Positions 1 to 5,946 of a DNA stretch of 10,618 bases are shown here, one piece after another (within the stretch, counting starts at the first letter, position 1; each line of letters opens with the position of its first letter). Both the position numbers and the translations under genes were made by a program. The notes beneath the pieces were generated by a model, which worked only from the letters and a program-made list of their open reading frames with translations, made no database searches and was not told the origin of the DNA. The DNA comes from Candidatus Hydrogenedentota bacterium. GTDB lineage: Bacteria > Hydrogenedentota > Hydrogenedentia > Hydrogenedentales > SLHB01. The stretch is from positions 1 to 10,618 of the forward strand of contig SLHB01000303.1 in NCBI GenBank assembly GCA_007136375.1. Reading direction: 5' to 3'.

Positions 1-97
1 CCGGAAGGAGTTGGAGATCCCCTGAGTCCCTTCACCGCTTTCGTGGAGACAGGCCTCAAAAGGGGGGCTTGCGGCTCTGGCGAGACATCCCCCTAAA

Positions 98-120
98 TCC
101 CCCTTCAAAGGGGGACTTTT
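98..120 (+). terminator. terminator-like G/C palindrome with T-tract
   Basis: A 7 bp perfect stem (TCCCCCT at 98-104, AGGGGGA at 109-115) closes a TCAA loop and is followed by CTTTT (116-120), the form of a rho-independent terminator for transcription from the left. A second CCCCCT block sits just upstream (89-94), and a G-run (62-66) could pair with either C block, so alternative folds exist. It could end a gene lying left of the window, or be a copy of an interspersed G-rich palindrome. The hairpin is directly visible; its function is inferred. Confidence 0.5.
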
Positions 121-144
121 GCAAACGTTTACGGATGCTTGTAT

Positions 145-190
145 CACGAAACTCTGTGGCCTCGGTGCCTCTGTGGTTCTGTCTTTCGTG
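145..190. repeat. CTCTGTGG-unit intergenic repeat bounded by inverted CACGAAA arms
   Basis: Perfect inverted arms CACGAAA (145-151) and TTTCGTG (184-190) enclose three imperfect 8-10 base units: CTCTGTGGC (152-160), CTCGGTGC (161-168) and CTCTGTGGTT (169-178). From memory, such CTCTGTGG/CCACAGAG units are dispersed intergenic repeats in many environmental bacterial genomes and often give rise to spurious Arg/His-rich ORFs. I see no coding potential here. Copy number elsewhere in the genome cannot be judged from this window. Confidence 0.55.
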
Positions 191-248
191 TGATTTTGTG
201 GCGTAATCGGGGCCACTTTAGACGACGGGTCCGCGCTGAGTTATGGAG

Positions 249-277
249 TTGCGGCGGGGGGGCACTGATGGTATATT
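249..277 (+). promoter_or_regulatory. sigma70-type promoter of the repair helicase
   Basis: A -35-like TTGCGG (249-254) is separated by exactly 17 bp from a -10-like TATATT (272-277, five of six consensus bases). The start of transcription would fall near 284, about 40 bases before the ATG at 324. This placement excludes the in-frame ATG at 243 as the translation start. The -10 lies inside the palindrome at 261-284. Confidence 0.5.
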
Positions 278-284
278 CAGTGCC
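261..284. promoter_or_regulatory. candidate operator: perfect 8+8 bp palindrome, LexA-like spacing
   Basis: GGCACTGA (261-268) and TCAGTGCC (277-284) are perfect inverted arms around the 8 bp spacer TGGTATAT. The core reads CTG-N10-CAG, the spacing of the E. coli LexA box, with an AT-rich middle, and 13 of 20 bases match the extended E. coli consensus. It departs from that box by having CTGA/TCAG rather than CTGT/ACAG. Lying across the -10 of a DNA-repair gene, it is well placed for repression. The repressor is unknown; LexA is an inference from form and context. Confidence 0.5.
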
Positions 285-323
285 GAGTTGACTGGGGGCC
301 GCCAGCGGAAGGGACGGACTTTC

Positions 324-2621
324 ATGAACACTGCGCAGATGATTGACCGGTTGCGGGAGGAGCCGCGAATCCGGCGAAATGTTACGGCGTGGCGGACGGT
401 TCCGGCGCGGCCGGCGCGGCACGCGCCGTTTCCGGCGGGGATGCATCCGCGCTTGCGGGAGGCGTTGGCGCGGAAGGGCATGGCGAATCTCTACACTCAT
501 CAGGCGGAGGCGATCGAGCGTACGCTGGCCGGGGAGCATGTGTGCGTGGTGACGCCGACGGCGTCGGGCAAGACGCTATGCTACAACGCGCCGGTCTTGA
601 ACACGTTGTTGGCGAATCCGAACGCGCGGGCGTTGTACCTCTTTCCGACCAAGGCGTTGTCCCAGGATCAGTTGAACGAGTTGCAGGGCATGGTGGCTGG
701 GCTCGAGGTCGATATTGGCGTCTACACCTTCGACGGGGACACGCCGGCCTCGGCGCGTAAGGCCATCCGCCAGGCGGGGCACATCGTCGTAACGAACCCG
801 GACATGCTGCACACGGGGATCCTGCCGCATCATACGAAGTGGATGCGCCTGTTCGAGAATTTGGAATACATCGTCATTGACGAGTTACACCATTACCGGG
901 GGGTGTTTGGCAGCCATTTGGCGAACGTCATCCGCCGGTTGAAGCGGATTTGCGCCTTTTACGGATCGAAGCCACGGTTCATCTGTTGCAGCGCGACCAT
1001 CCGCAACCCAAAGGAGATGGCGGAGCGCATCACGGAGGCGCCGGTCCATCTGGTGGACAACAACGGCGCGCCGGCGGGCGAGCGCCATTTCCTTATGTAC
1101 AACCCGCCAGTGGTGGACCGGGCCCTGGGGATCCGCCGCTCCTCCGTGCAGGAGGCGGCGTGGCTGGCGAACCAGTTCTTGACGCGGGGCATCCAGTCCA
1201 TTGTGTTCGCGCGGAGCCGCTTGCGCGTGGAGATCCTCACCACGTACTTGAAGCAAGCGGTGCGCAAGCAGGGGAAGCACGGGGACCTTGTCCGCGGCTA
1301 TCGCGGCGGCTATCTGCCCACGGAACGCCGGGCCATTGAGAAAGGGCTGCGGGACGGGGAGATCATGACGGTGGTGAGCACGAACGCGCTGGAGTTGGGC
1401 ATCGACATTGGCGCGCTGGACGTGTGCATCATGACGGGCTACCCGGGCAACGTCGCGAGCAGTTGGCAACAGGCGGGCCGGGCGGGGCGGCGCCACGGCG
1501 TCTCGCTGACAATCCTGGTGGCGTCGAGCGCGCCCCTGGACCAGTACATGGTGAATCATCCCGACTACTTCTTTGGCCAGGCGCCGGAGGCGGCGACGGT
1601 GGACCCGAACAACCTCATTATCGTGTCGGGCCACATGAAGTGCGCCGCCTTCGAACTGCCTTTCCAGGACGGCGAGGCCTTTGGCCTGGATCCCGCCTCT
1701 ACCGGGGAGGTCCTCTCGTATTTGGAGGAGCAGCGCATCTTGCGGCATGTGGGCGGCAAGTGGCATTGGAGCGCGGACGCCTATCCGGCGGAAGACGTAA
1801 GCCTGCGGACGGCGGCGCCGGGGAATGTGGTCATCTTGGACACGAGCGACAACGGCCGGGTCATCGGCGAGGTGGATTTGTTTTCCGCGCCGGTGGAAGT
1901 GCATCAGAACGCCATCTATCTGCACCAGAGCCGCCAGTACACCATCGATCGGCTGGACCTGCCGGACCGGAAGGCCTATGCGCGCCCGGTGGATGTGGAC
2001 TACTACACGGATGCGCAGATCAAGGCGGACATCAAGGTCATCGACGCCTTCGCGAGCGCCCCGGAAGGGGCGGCCACGAAGCTCCACGGCGAGGTGAGCG
2101 TGACGTGGTTGCCGTCCATCTACAAGAAGATCAAGTTCGGGACCCATGAGAATGTGGGCTGGGGCGAGATCGACTTGCCGGAAACCACGATGCACACGGC
2201 GGCGTATTGGCTGGAGTTTCCCATGGACACGGCGCAGACGCTGGGGCTTCAGCAGCAGGACCTGGCGGGCGCGTTGAGCGGGCTGGCGAACGCGCTCCGC
2301 CACACGGCGCCCGTCCATGTCATGTGCGACCCCCGGGATATCCGCGCCTTCAGCATGCTGCGCTCGCCCTTCTCGGACCTGCCGAGCGTGTTCCTCTACG
2401 AAACCTATCCCGGCGGCGTGGGCGCGAGCACGAAGCTCTATGAGCATCACGGCGCGCTGGTGGAAGCGGCCATGGCCCTTGCGCAGGATTGTCCTTGCGA
2501 CGCTGGCTGCCCGAGTTGTACGGGGCCGGTGTTGGAAACGGGCGCGCACGGAAAATCGGGGGCCCTTGGCCTGGCGCGCATGGCGCTGGACGGCGCGGGG
2601 CGCGTCACCGAACCGGCCTAG
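324..2621 (+). CDS. mrfA: MrfA/YprA-type DEAD/DEAH-box DNA repair helicase
   Basis: Predicted cytoplasmic superfamily 2 helicase of 765 residues. In Bacillus subtilis the family member MrfA (YprA) works with the exonuclease MrfB in excision repair of mitomycin C lesions. Visible motifs are Walker A TPTASGKT (77-84), DELH of motif II (186-189), SAT of motif III (223-225), the LELGID region (356-361), and QQAGRAGR of motif VI (382-389). The C-terminal half fits the DUF1998/MrfA zinc-binding region, ending in a C-x-C-x3-C-x2-C cluster (Cys 723, 725, 729, 732). The ATG at 324 is chosen because GGAAGG (307-312) is suitably placed upstream and the predicted promoter lies between 249 and 277; an in-frame ATG at 243 would lie before the promoter. 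No mrfB-like gene is in the window. The gene stands alone and converges on folE, 27 bp away. Family assignment is firm; the exact lesion substrate is inferred. Confidence 0.9.
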   Translation: MNTAQMIDRLREEPRIRRNVTAWRTVPARPARHAPFPAGMHPRLREALARKGMANLYTHQAEAIERTLAGEHVCVVTPTASGKTLCYNAPVLNTLLANPNARALYLFPTKALSQDQLNELQGMVAGLEVDIGVYTFDGDTPASARKAIRQAGHIVVTNPDMLHTGILPHHTKWMRLFENLEYIVIDELHHYRGVFGSHLANVIRRLKRICAFYGSKPRFICCSATIRNPKEMAERITEAPVHLVDNNGAPAGERHFLMYNPPVVDRALGIRRSSVQEAAWLANQFLTRGIQSIVFARSRLRVEILTTYLKQAVRKQGKHGDLVRGYRGGYLPTERRAIEKGLRDGEIMTVVSTNALELGIDIGALDVCIMTGYPGNVASSWQQAGRAGRRHGVSLTILVASSAPLDQYMVNHPDYFFGQAPEAATVDPNNLIIVSGHMKCAAFELPFQDGEAFGLDPASTGEVLSYLEEQRILRHVGGKWHWSADAYPAEDVSLRTAAPGNVVILDTSDNGRVIGEVDLFSAPVEVHQNAIYLHQSRQYTIDRLDLPDRKAYARPVDVDYYTDAQIKADIKVIDAFASAPEGAATKLHGEVSVTWLPSIYKKIKFGTHENVGWGEIDLPETTMHTAAYWLEFPMDTAQTLGLQQQDLAGALSGLANALRHTAPVHVMCDPRDIRAFSMLRSPFSDLPSVFLYETYPGGVGASTKLYEHHGALVEAAMALAQDCPCDAGCPSCTGPVLETGAHGKSGALGLARMALDGAGRVTEPA

Positions 2622-2648
2622 CGTAAACCGCCACTGCGTGGATGGGCC

Positions 2649-3215
2649 TCAGCAGACCTTGCGGTCGATGAGATTGAGGAACTCCATGCGCGTCGCTTCC
2701 TCGTCGTGGAAACTCCCCAGCACGGATGAAGTGGTCATGACGCTGTTCTGCTTTTCCACGCCGCGCATCATCATGCAGAGATGGCGGCACTCCATGACGA
2801 CGCCGACGCCCTCGGCCTGGGTCATATCCATGATGGCGTCCGCTATCTGGGCCGTGAGCCGTTCCTGAATCTGGAGACGGCGGGCGAAGCAGTCGACCAC
2901 GCGGGCGAGCTTGCTCAAGCCGACGACCTTGGTGTCCGCGATGTAGCCAATGTGGCACCGGCCGTAGAACGGAAGCATGTGGTGCTCGCAGAGGCTATAG
3001 ACTTCGATGTCCCGGCAGATGATCATATTGTTCGACACGGATTCGAAAATGGCGCCGTTTACGACGGTTTCGAGATCCATGCCGTATCCGGACGTGAGAA
3101 ACGCGTAGGCCTCCGCCACCCGCTCCGGCGTCCTGGCCAGGCCTTCCCGTTGCGGATCCTCCCCCAGTTCTTGTATTAACTCGCGGACCAGCCGCGCCAC
3201 CCGTTCGGTGTTCAT
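2649..3215 (-). CDS. folE: GTP cyclohydrolase I (FolE type)
   Basis: Converts GTP to 7,8-dihydroneopterin triphosphate, the first step of tetrahydrofolate and pterin synthesis, as a cytoplasmic zinc enzyme. The 188-residue length is normal for the short bacterial form. The zinc ligands are visible as Cys76 and His79 in SLCEHHM and Cys147 in RHLCMMMRG; the 71-residue spacing between the cysteines equals that of E. coli FolE (Cys110/Cys181). Other family blocks include TPERVAEAY near the N-terminus, LPFYGRCHIGY (81-91), VVGLSK (97-102) and the TTSSVLGSF region (161-169). The ATG overlaps the folK stop by four bases (ATGA, 3212-3215), with GAGG about nine bases upstream inside folK, implying translational coupling. 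It is last in the operon and runs toward the helicase gene without a clear hairpin terminator in the 27 bp between them. Identification is near certain. Confidence 0.97.
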   Translation of the reverse strand: MNTERVARLVRELIQELGEDPQREGLARTPERVAEAYAFLTSGYGMDLETVVNGAIFESVSNNMIICRDIEVYSLCEHHMLPFYGRCHIGYIADTKVVGLSKLARVVDCFARRLQIQERLTAQIADAIMDMTQAEGVGVVMECRHLCMMMRGVEKQNSVMTTSSVLGSFHDEEATRMEFLNLIDRKVC

Positions 3216-3781
3216 GACGTAAACCTCGCGTTAAGCCGCCGGGAAAAGTCCTCGTCCGGCTTCATTCCTTCCCGGTCCATGGAGCCCGCTTCGATGGCGA
3301 GCGGCAATCCCGTGTCGGGCATGATGAGCTCCGGCGCCACTTCGAGGAGGGAGAGCGCCAGGAAAGGCCTGGAGCGGATGTCGGGATCGGGGATCACGAG
3401 ATCCGGCTCCTCTACAGCCCTATCCCCATAGAGGAGCAGGTCCAAATCGATGGTCCTGGGCGCCCATTTCCCCGCGCTCCGGTCCCGGCGCAGGCGTTGC
3501 TCTATAGAACGCAACACGCCGAACTTCAGCTCCCTAGGAGAGCGGCTCGTTTCGGTGACGCAGACGCCGTTGAGATACTCGGGCTGCCCAGGCCCGCCCA
3601 GGGGGGGCGTCCAATAAAAGGTGGACAGGGCCAGGATCGGCCCATGCCCGGCCAACAGCTCCAACGCGGCCGGGATGTTCGTTTCCGGCGCGATGTTCGA
3701 CCCGATGCCGACGCAGGCCGTAGTCCGCTCAGCCTTGGACGCCACGGCCGCGGTTTTCCCGGGTGATCGTAACAGACACAT
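3212..3781 (-). CDS. folK: 2-amino-4-hydroxy-6-hydroxymethyldihydropteridine pyrophosphokinase (HPPK)
   Basis: Transfers pyrophosphate from ATP to 6-hydroxymethyl-7,8-dihydropterin, making the substrate of dihydropteroate synthase. Seen, numbered from the ATG: GIGSNI (25-30), the PLGGPGQPEYLNGV block (60-73), the family signature KWAPRTIDLDLL (105-116) with its two metal-binding aspartates (112, 114), and RPFLALSLLEVAPEL (138-152). The segment equivalent to the PHxxxxxRxF of E. coli reads PDPDIRSRPF, so the usual histidine (E. coli His115) appears to be Asp132. The start is uncertain. The ATG at 3781 overlaps folB by 53 bases and follows a hairpin that would hide its Shine-Dalgarno. A GTG at 3745 (codon 13) would give 177 residues with a 17-base overlap and still leave 12 residues before GIGSNI. 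The stop overlaps the folE start as ATGA. The function call is firm; only the start is open. Confidence 0.93.
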   Translation of the reverse strand: MCLLRSPGKTAAVASKAERTTACVGIGSNIAPETNIPAALELLAGHGPILALSTFYWTPPLGGPGQPEYLNGVCVTETSRSPRELKFGVLRSIEQRLRRDRSAGKWAPRTIDLDLLLYGDRAVEEPDLVIPDPDIRSRPFLALSLLEVAPELIMPDTGLPLAIEAGSMDREGMKPDEDFSRRLNARFTS

Positions 3782-4115
3782 TCTCCGCGAAGCGGAGAGC
3801 GCCCGGCTTGGCCACGGTCACATCGGCGCGGCGCACGCGCTCATCCTCCAAACACCGGGCCGCCACGGCGTCCGCCAAGGCTTCTATGAGATAGAAGGAC
3901 GACGCCTCCGCCATGGCAAAGATGGATTTTTTCAGTCCCTTGTAGTCCACGGTCTGGGCGATGTCGTCCGTCGCGCAGGCCTTGGCGAGATCCGCGTGCA
4001 AGGTGACGGTGATAAACACGTCCTGTTTCTTTTCCCGTTCCCCAGGGAAGATCCCGACGATGCAGCGGACGTGGAGGCGGTCAATGGTGATGCGGTCCAG
4101 AGGCGCTTCAGGCAT
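3729..4115 (-). CDS. folB: dihydroneopterin aldolase
   Basis: Cleaves 7,8-dihydroneopterin to 6-hydroxymethyl-7,8-dihydropterin and glycolaldehyde, between the FolE and FolK steps. The 128-residue protein is about the usual family length. It shows IDRLHVRCIVGIFPGERE with the conserved Glu of the G(I/V)-x-x-x-E-R block, then QTVDY with the active-site tyrosine, FYLIEALAD, and AKPGAL with the catalytic lysine, ending in the ENVSVTI strand. The reading frame is open for 19 more codons upstream, but the ATG at 4115 is preferred: it has GGAGG five bases upstream and overlaps the stop of the pteridine reductase in an eight-base ATGCCTGA (4108-4115), typical of coupled translation. The 3' end overlaps the likely 5' end of folK. 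Assignment is firm from motifs and context. Confidence 0.94.
   Translation of the reverse strand: MPEAPLDRITIDRLHVRCIVGIFPGEREKKQDVFITVTLHADLAKACATDDIAQTVDYKGLKKSIFAMAEASSFYLIEALADAVAARCLEDERVRRADVTVAKPGALRFAENVSVTITRENRGRGVQG
3782..3798 (-). other. hairpin inside folB immediately before the folK ATG
   Basis: On the minus strand TCTCCGC and GCGGAGA form perfect 7 bp arms around a three-base loop, ending one base before the ATG at 3781. The 3' arm contains GGAGA, the only Shine-Dalgarno-like run for that ATG and one set too close to it. If the ATG is used, folding would block it until ribosomes translating folB open the stem. It may equally be a chance result of the codons for ALRFAEN. Confidence 0.35.
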
Positions 4116-4920
4116 AGGCGCCTCCGAGCATATGCCGCCCGCCATCGACGTAGACCACTTGCCCGGTGACAAAAGGCGCTTCGAGCAGATACGCGGCGGC
4201 CCGGGCGATGTCCGCGGGATCGCCGATGCTATTTAGCGGGTTCGTATGCCGGAGCTCTTCCAAGTAGGCCTCGTCCTTGCCCGGGGGCGGAAGAATCACG
4301 CCAGGCGCCACGGCGTTGACGCGGATGCGCGGGGCGAGTTCGAGCGCGAGCATGCGGGTAATCGTGTGCAGCATGCGCTTGCTCAGGTGATACGCGGCGT
4401 GTTCGCGGTCATAGGAGACGATGCGCGTGTCCAAGAGATTGACGATTGCGGCTTCCCCCTGCTGTCGGGCAAGGGCGCGGCTCAAGAGCAAGGGCGCCAA
4501 GGCGTTCACGTCGACATTGGCGAACAACTCTTCCGGTTCGAAGTCAAGAACGGTGGATTTCGGAAACATGCTCGCGTTGTTGACGAGGACATCGAGGCGG
4601 CCGGCCAATTCCCTGGCTGTCCCCGCGAGCTCCGCCGCGGCCTGGCGGTCCGCCAAGTCCGCCTGCGCCGCCCAGGCCCGTCCGCCCGCCGCCTCGATTT
4701 CGCGGACCAGTTCCCGCGCTTCGTCCGCGGAGCCGCCGTAGTGTACTACCACGCCCATGCCGCGCCCGGCCAGGTCCAACGCGATGGCCCGGCCGATGCG
4801 TTTCGCCGCGCCCGTCACCAAGGCGACGCGGCCCTGTAGATTCCACGATGCAGTCAATCGTTCCCCAACGCCTCGTTCCGCTGACGCCGTTCTGCGCCGG
4901 CGAAGAGCCTCCACTTCCAT
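4108..4920 (-). CDS. folM: pteridine reductase-type short-chain dehydrogenase (FolM/PTR1-like)
   Basis: Predicted NADPH-dependent reductase of dihydropterins, perhaps dihydromonapterin or dihydrofolate. The Rossmann glycine motif has the PTR1/FolM form TGxxxRxG (TGAAKRIG, 36-43) and is followed by NNAS (114-117). The catalytic YxxxK is Tyr177/Lys181. The usual SDR serine is replaced by Asp164, exactly 13 residues before the tyrosine, the same spacing as Asp181/Tyr194 in Leishmania PTR1. The C-terminal DPADIARAAAYLL and VTGQVVYVDGG blocks are typical SDR. The start is moderately sure. ATG 4920 (270 residues) lies about 40 bases after the predicted transcription start and gives a 25-30 residue basic extension; a TTG at 4857 (249 residues, near usual FolM length, GGGGAACGA just before) is a fair alternative. 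It heads the folB-folK-folE operon. SDR membership is certain; exact substrate is inferred. Confidence 0.82.
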   Translation of the reverse strand: MEVEALRRRRTASAERGVGERLTASWNLQGRVALVTGAAKRIGRAIALDLAGRGMGVVVHYGGSADEARELVREIEAAGGRAWAAQADLADRQAAAELAGTARELAGRLDVLVNNASMFPKSTVLDFEPEELFANVDVNALAPLLLSRALARQQGEAAIVNLLDTRIVSYDREHAAYHLSKRMLHTITRMLALELAPRIRVNAVAPGVILPPPGKDEAYLEELRHTNPLNSIGDPADIARAAAYLLEAPFVTGQVVYVDGGRHMLGGAYA

Positions 4921-4965
4921 CCGGTTCCCACCCGCCGGCGGCGTGCCTCGGCGCCACCTGCGCGC

Positions 4966-4994
4966 ATTGTAAGGGGCGCGGCAGCGAATGGCAA
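4966..4994 (-). promoter_or_regulatory. sigma70-type promoter of the folM-folB-folK-folE operon
   Basis: On the minus strand a -35 TTGCCA (4994-4989) is followed after exactly 17 bp by a -10 TACAAT (4971-4966); the boxes match consensus at four and five of six positions. The predicted transcript starts near 4959, leaving roughly 40 bases before the ATG at 4920. No other equally good promoter was seen in the gap after the preceding gene, so the four pterin genes are probably one transcription unit. Confidence 0.65.
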
Positions 4995-5014
4995 CAGGCC
5001 GCGCGGCATAACGA

Positions 5015-5052
5015 GAGCGCCCCGGGAACGGGGTTCCGCCCCCAAGGCGCTC
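5015..5052 (-). terminator. strong hairpin after the pseudoprotease gene, candidate terminator without T-tract
   Basis: Outer arms GAGCGCC (5015-5021) and GGCGCTC (5046-5052) are perfectly complementary, and an inner GGAAC/GTTCC stem (5025-5029 with 5033-5037) can stack within them. It lies between the stop of the upstream gene (5093) and the -35 of the pterin operon, where a terminator would be expected. It lacks a following U-run (TCGTTATG on the minus strand), so it may instead be a transcript-end or processing hairpin. Confidence 0.35.
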
Positions 5053-5092
5053 CGCGAGTGTTTCGCTACGCCCCCGCGCCGCGAACACGGCG

Positions 5093-5902
5093 TCAGTCGT
5101 CGTTGTTGGATTCTTCGAAGTCGTCCTCGTATCCCGGCGCTTGCCGGGCCGCGTCCAGCACGTCGACGGCGGGAAGGACGATGGGGATCATGTTGTCCGA
5201 CATGTTGTCCCGTCCCGTGCTCCGGACGGCGCGCATGACGAGAATCCCCACGAGGTCGCCGTCAAGGGTGAACACGGGCGAGCCTCGTTCGCCCGTGCCA
5301 TCGCCCCGAGAGGGGATGTACAGGGTGCGCGGCCGCTCCACCACCGCCTCGATGCGGCCGGAGGCGGCGGAGTGGGTGCGCCCGGCAACGCGGCCGAGCC
5401 GGTTGATGGCGATGACTGGATCGAGCAATCCCGGATTCGCCGCGACGGCGAGATTCACATGGCTCCAGTCCTCGACGGCGTCCGACGGCGCAATGAAGAC
5501 CAAGTCGAAATCGCGGTCGCGGAGCAGCACTTGCGCATCCACTTCGGAGCCGTCCGTCCGAAGGATCTGGATATCCGACAGTTCGCTCTCGATGCTCACG
5601 TCGTTCATCACGCCCATGAGCTCCAGAACGCTGCTGGGCTCCACCTTTGAGAGCGCGAGCACGGTGAGGCCCGTGGGCGTGATGATCGTGCCCGTCGCCT
5701 CGATGGTCTGCTCAGACTCCTGCGTGCCCTGGCCGGGATAGCTGATCTGCTGGTTGGACACCACTCTCACGGTGACAACGGCGTCGCGGTAGTTCTCCAT
5801 GAGGCTCCGTCCCGCCTCGGCGATGGCGTCCGCGCTAGCAGGCGCCGTGAACACGAACCCCAAGCCCAGGAGCGCGGCCACGCCATATCGCATCGTGCGC
5901 AT
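5093..5902 (-). CDS. exported trypsin-fold protein, probable pseudoprotease
   Basis: A 269-residue protein with a signal peptide (basic MRTMRYG, hydrophobic core about 7-20, likely cleavage after PASA near residue 24), so probably periplasmic. The body follows the HtrA-like trypsin fold: a GTIITPTG strand (71-78), DLVFIAPSD (133-141) where active relatives have the D-I-A-I-L aspartate, and GERGSPVF (204-211) with Ser208 at the nucleophile position, followed by DGDLVGIL. The block that should read TNHHV is LALSKV (82-87), so the catalytic histidine seems lost and hydrolysis is unlikely. No PDZ domain is seen; the tail is acidic (EDDFEESNNDD). The ATG at 5902 is chosen for the signal peptide and AAAGGA eight bases upstream; longer frames run into the preceding gene. 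It lies 44 bp after the four-PDZ protease, probably in one operon. The role is unknown: partner, regulator or substrate-binding subunit of that protease. Confidence 0.75.
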   Translation of the reverse strand: MRTMRYGVAALLGLGFVFTAPASADAIAEAGRSLMENYRDAVVTVRVVSNQQISYPGQGTQESEQTIEATGTIITPTGLTVLALSKVEPSSVLELMGVMNDVSIESELSDIQILRTDGSEVDAQVLLRDRDFDLVFIAPSDAVEDWSHVNLAVAANPGLLDPVIAINRLGRVAGRTHSAASGRIEAVVERPRTLYIPSRGDGTGERGSPVFTLDGDLVGILVMRAVRSTGRDNMSDNMIPIVLPAVDVLDAARQAPGYEDDFEESNNDD

Positions 5903-5910
5903 AACACAAA

Positions 5911-5916
5911 TCCTTT
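5911..5916 (-). promoter_or_regulatory. ribosome binding site of the pseudoprotease gene
   Basis: AAAGGA on the minus strand lies eight bases before the ATG at 5902. It fixes this start over the longer in-frame possibilities reaching to 6196, and it shows that the gene is separately translated from the protease before it. Confidence 0.7.
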
Positions 5917-5921
5917 CGTAC

Positions 5922-5942
5922 GCCGGCGCGCCGGGCGCCGGC
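5922..5942 (-). other. GC-only intercistronic hairpin between protease and pseudoprotease
   Basis: Perfect 8 bp arms GCCGGCGC (5922-5929) and GCGCCGGC (5935-5942) enclose a five-base loop. It occupies most of the 44 bp gap, just after the TAA of the protease (5947-5949) and just before the ribosome binding site of the next gene. No U-run follows, so it looks more like an mRNA stability or processing element, or a partial attenuator that sets the ratio of the two products, than a full terminator. Confidence 0.5.
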
Positions 5943-5946
5943 CGCG

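Larger units (their letters stand above)
1..248. other. gene-free region upstream of the repair helicase
   Basis: No convincing reading frame is seen. The apparent minus-strand frames crossing it are rich in Arg, Pro and His, have no recognisable domain and run antisense into the helicase gene. The stretch holds the terminator-like palindrome (98-120) and the CTCTGTGG repeat (145-190), and it leads into the helicase promoter. No tRNA or other RNA gene was recognised. Confidence 0.6.

Noticed and set aside
243..323. Upstream ATG (243) for the helicase
   Set aside because: It lies before the predicted -10 and transcription start, and the ATG at 324 has a better ribosome site.
144..539. 131-codon minus-strand frame covering the upstream repeats
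   Set aside because: Its C-terminal part translates the CTCTGTGG repeat into an Arg/His-rich string, a known kind of spurious prediction, and the rest is antisense to the helicase.
885..2549. 554-codon minus-strand open frame opposite the helicase
   Set aside because: Rich in Arg, His, Ala and Val with no family motifs. It is the antisense shadow of a gene with complete helicase motifs, as expected in high-GC DNA.
4921..5088. N-terminal extension of the pteridine reductase to 5088
   Set aside because: The extra residues would be encoded by the promoter (4966-4994) and the hairpin (5015-5052), and they do not resemble SDR sequence.
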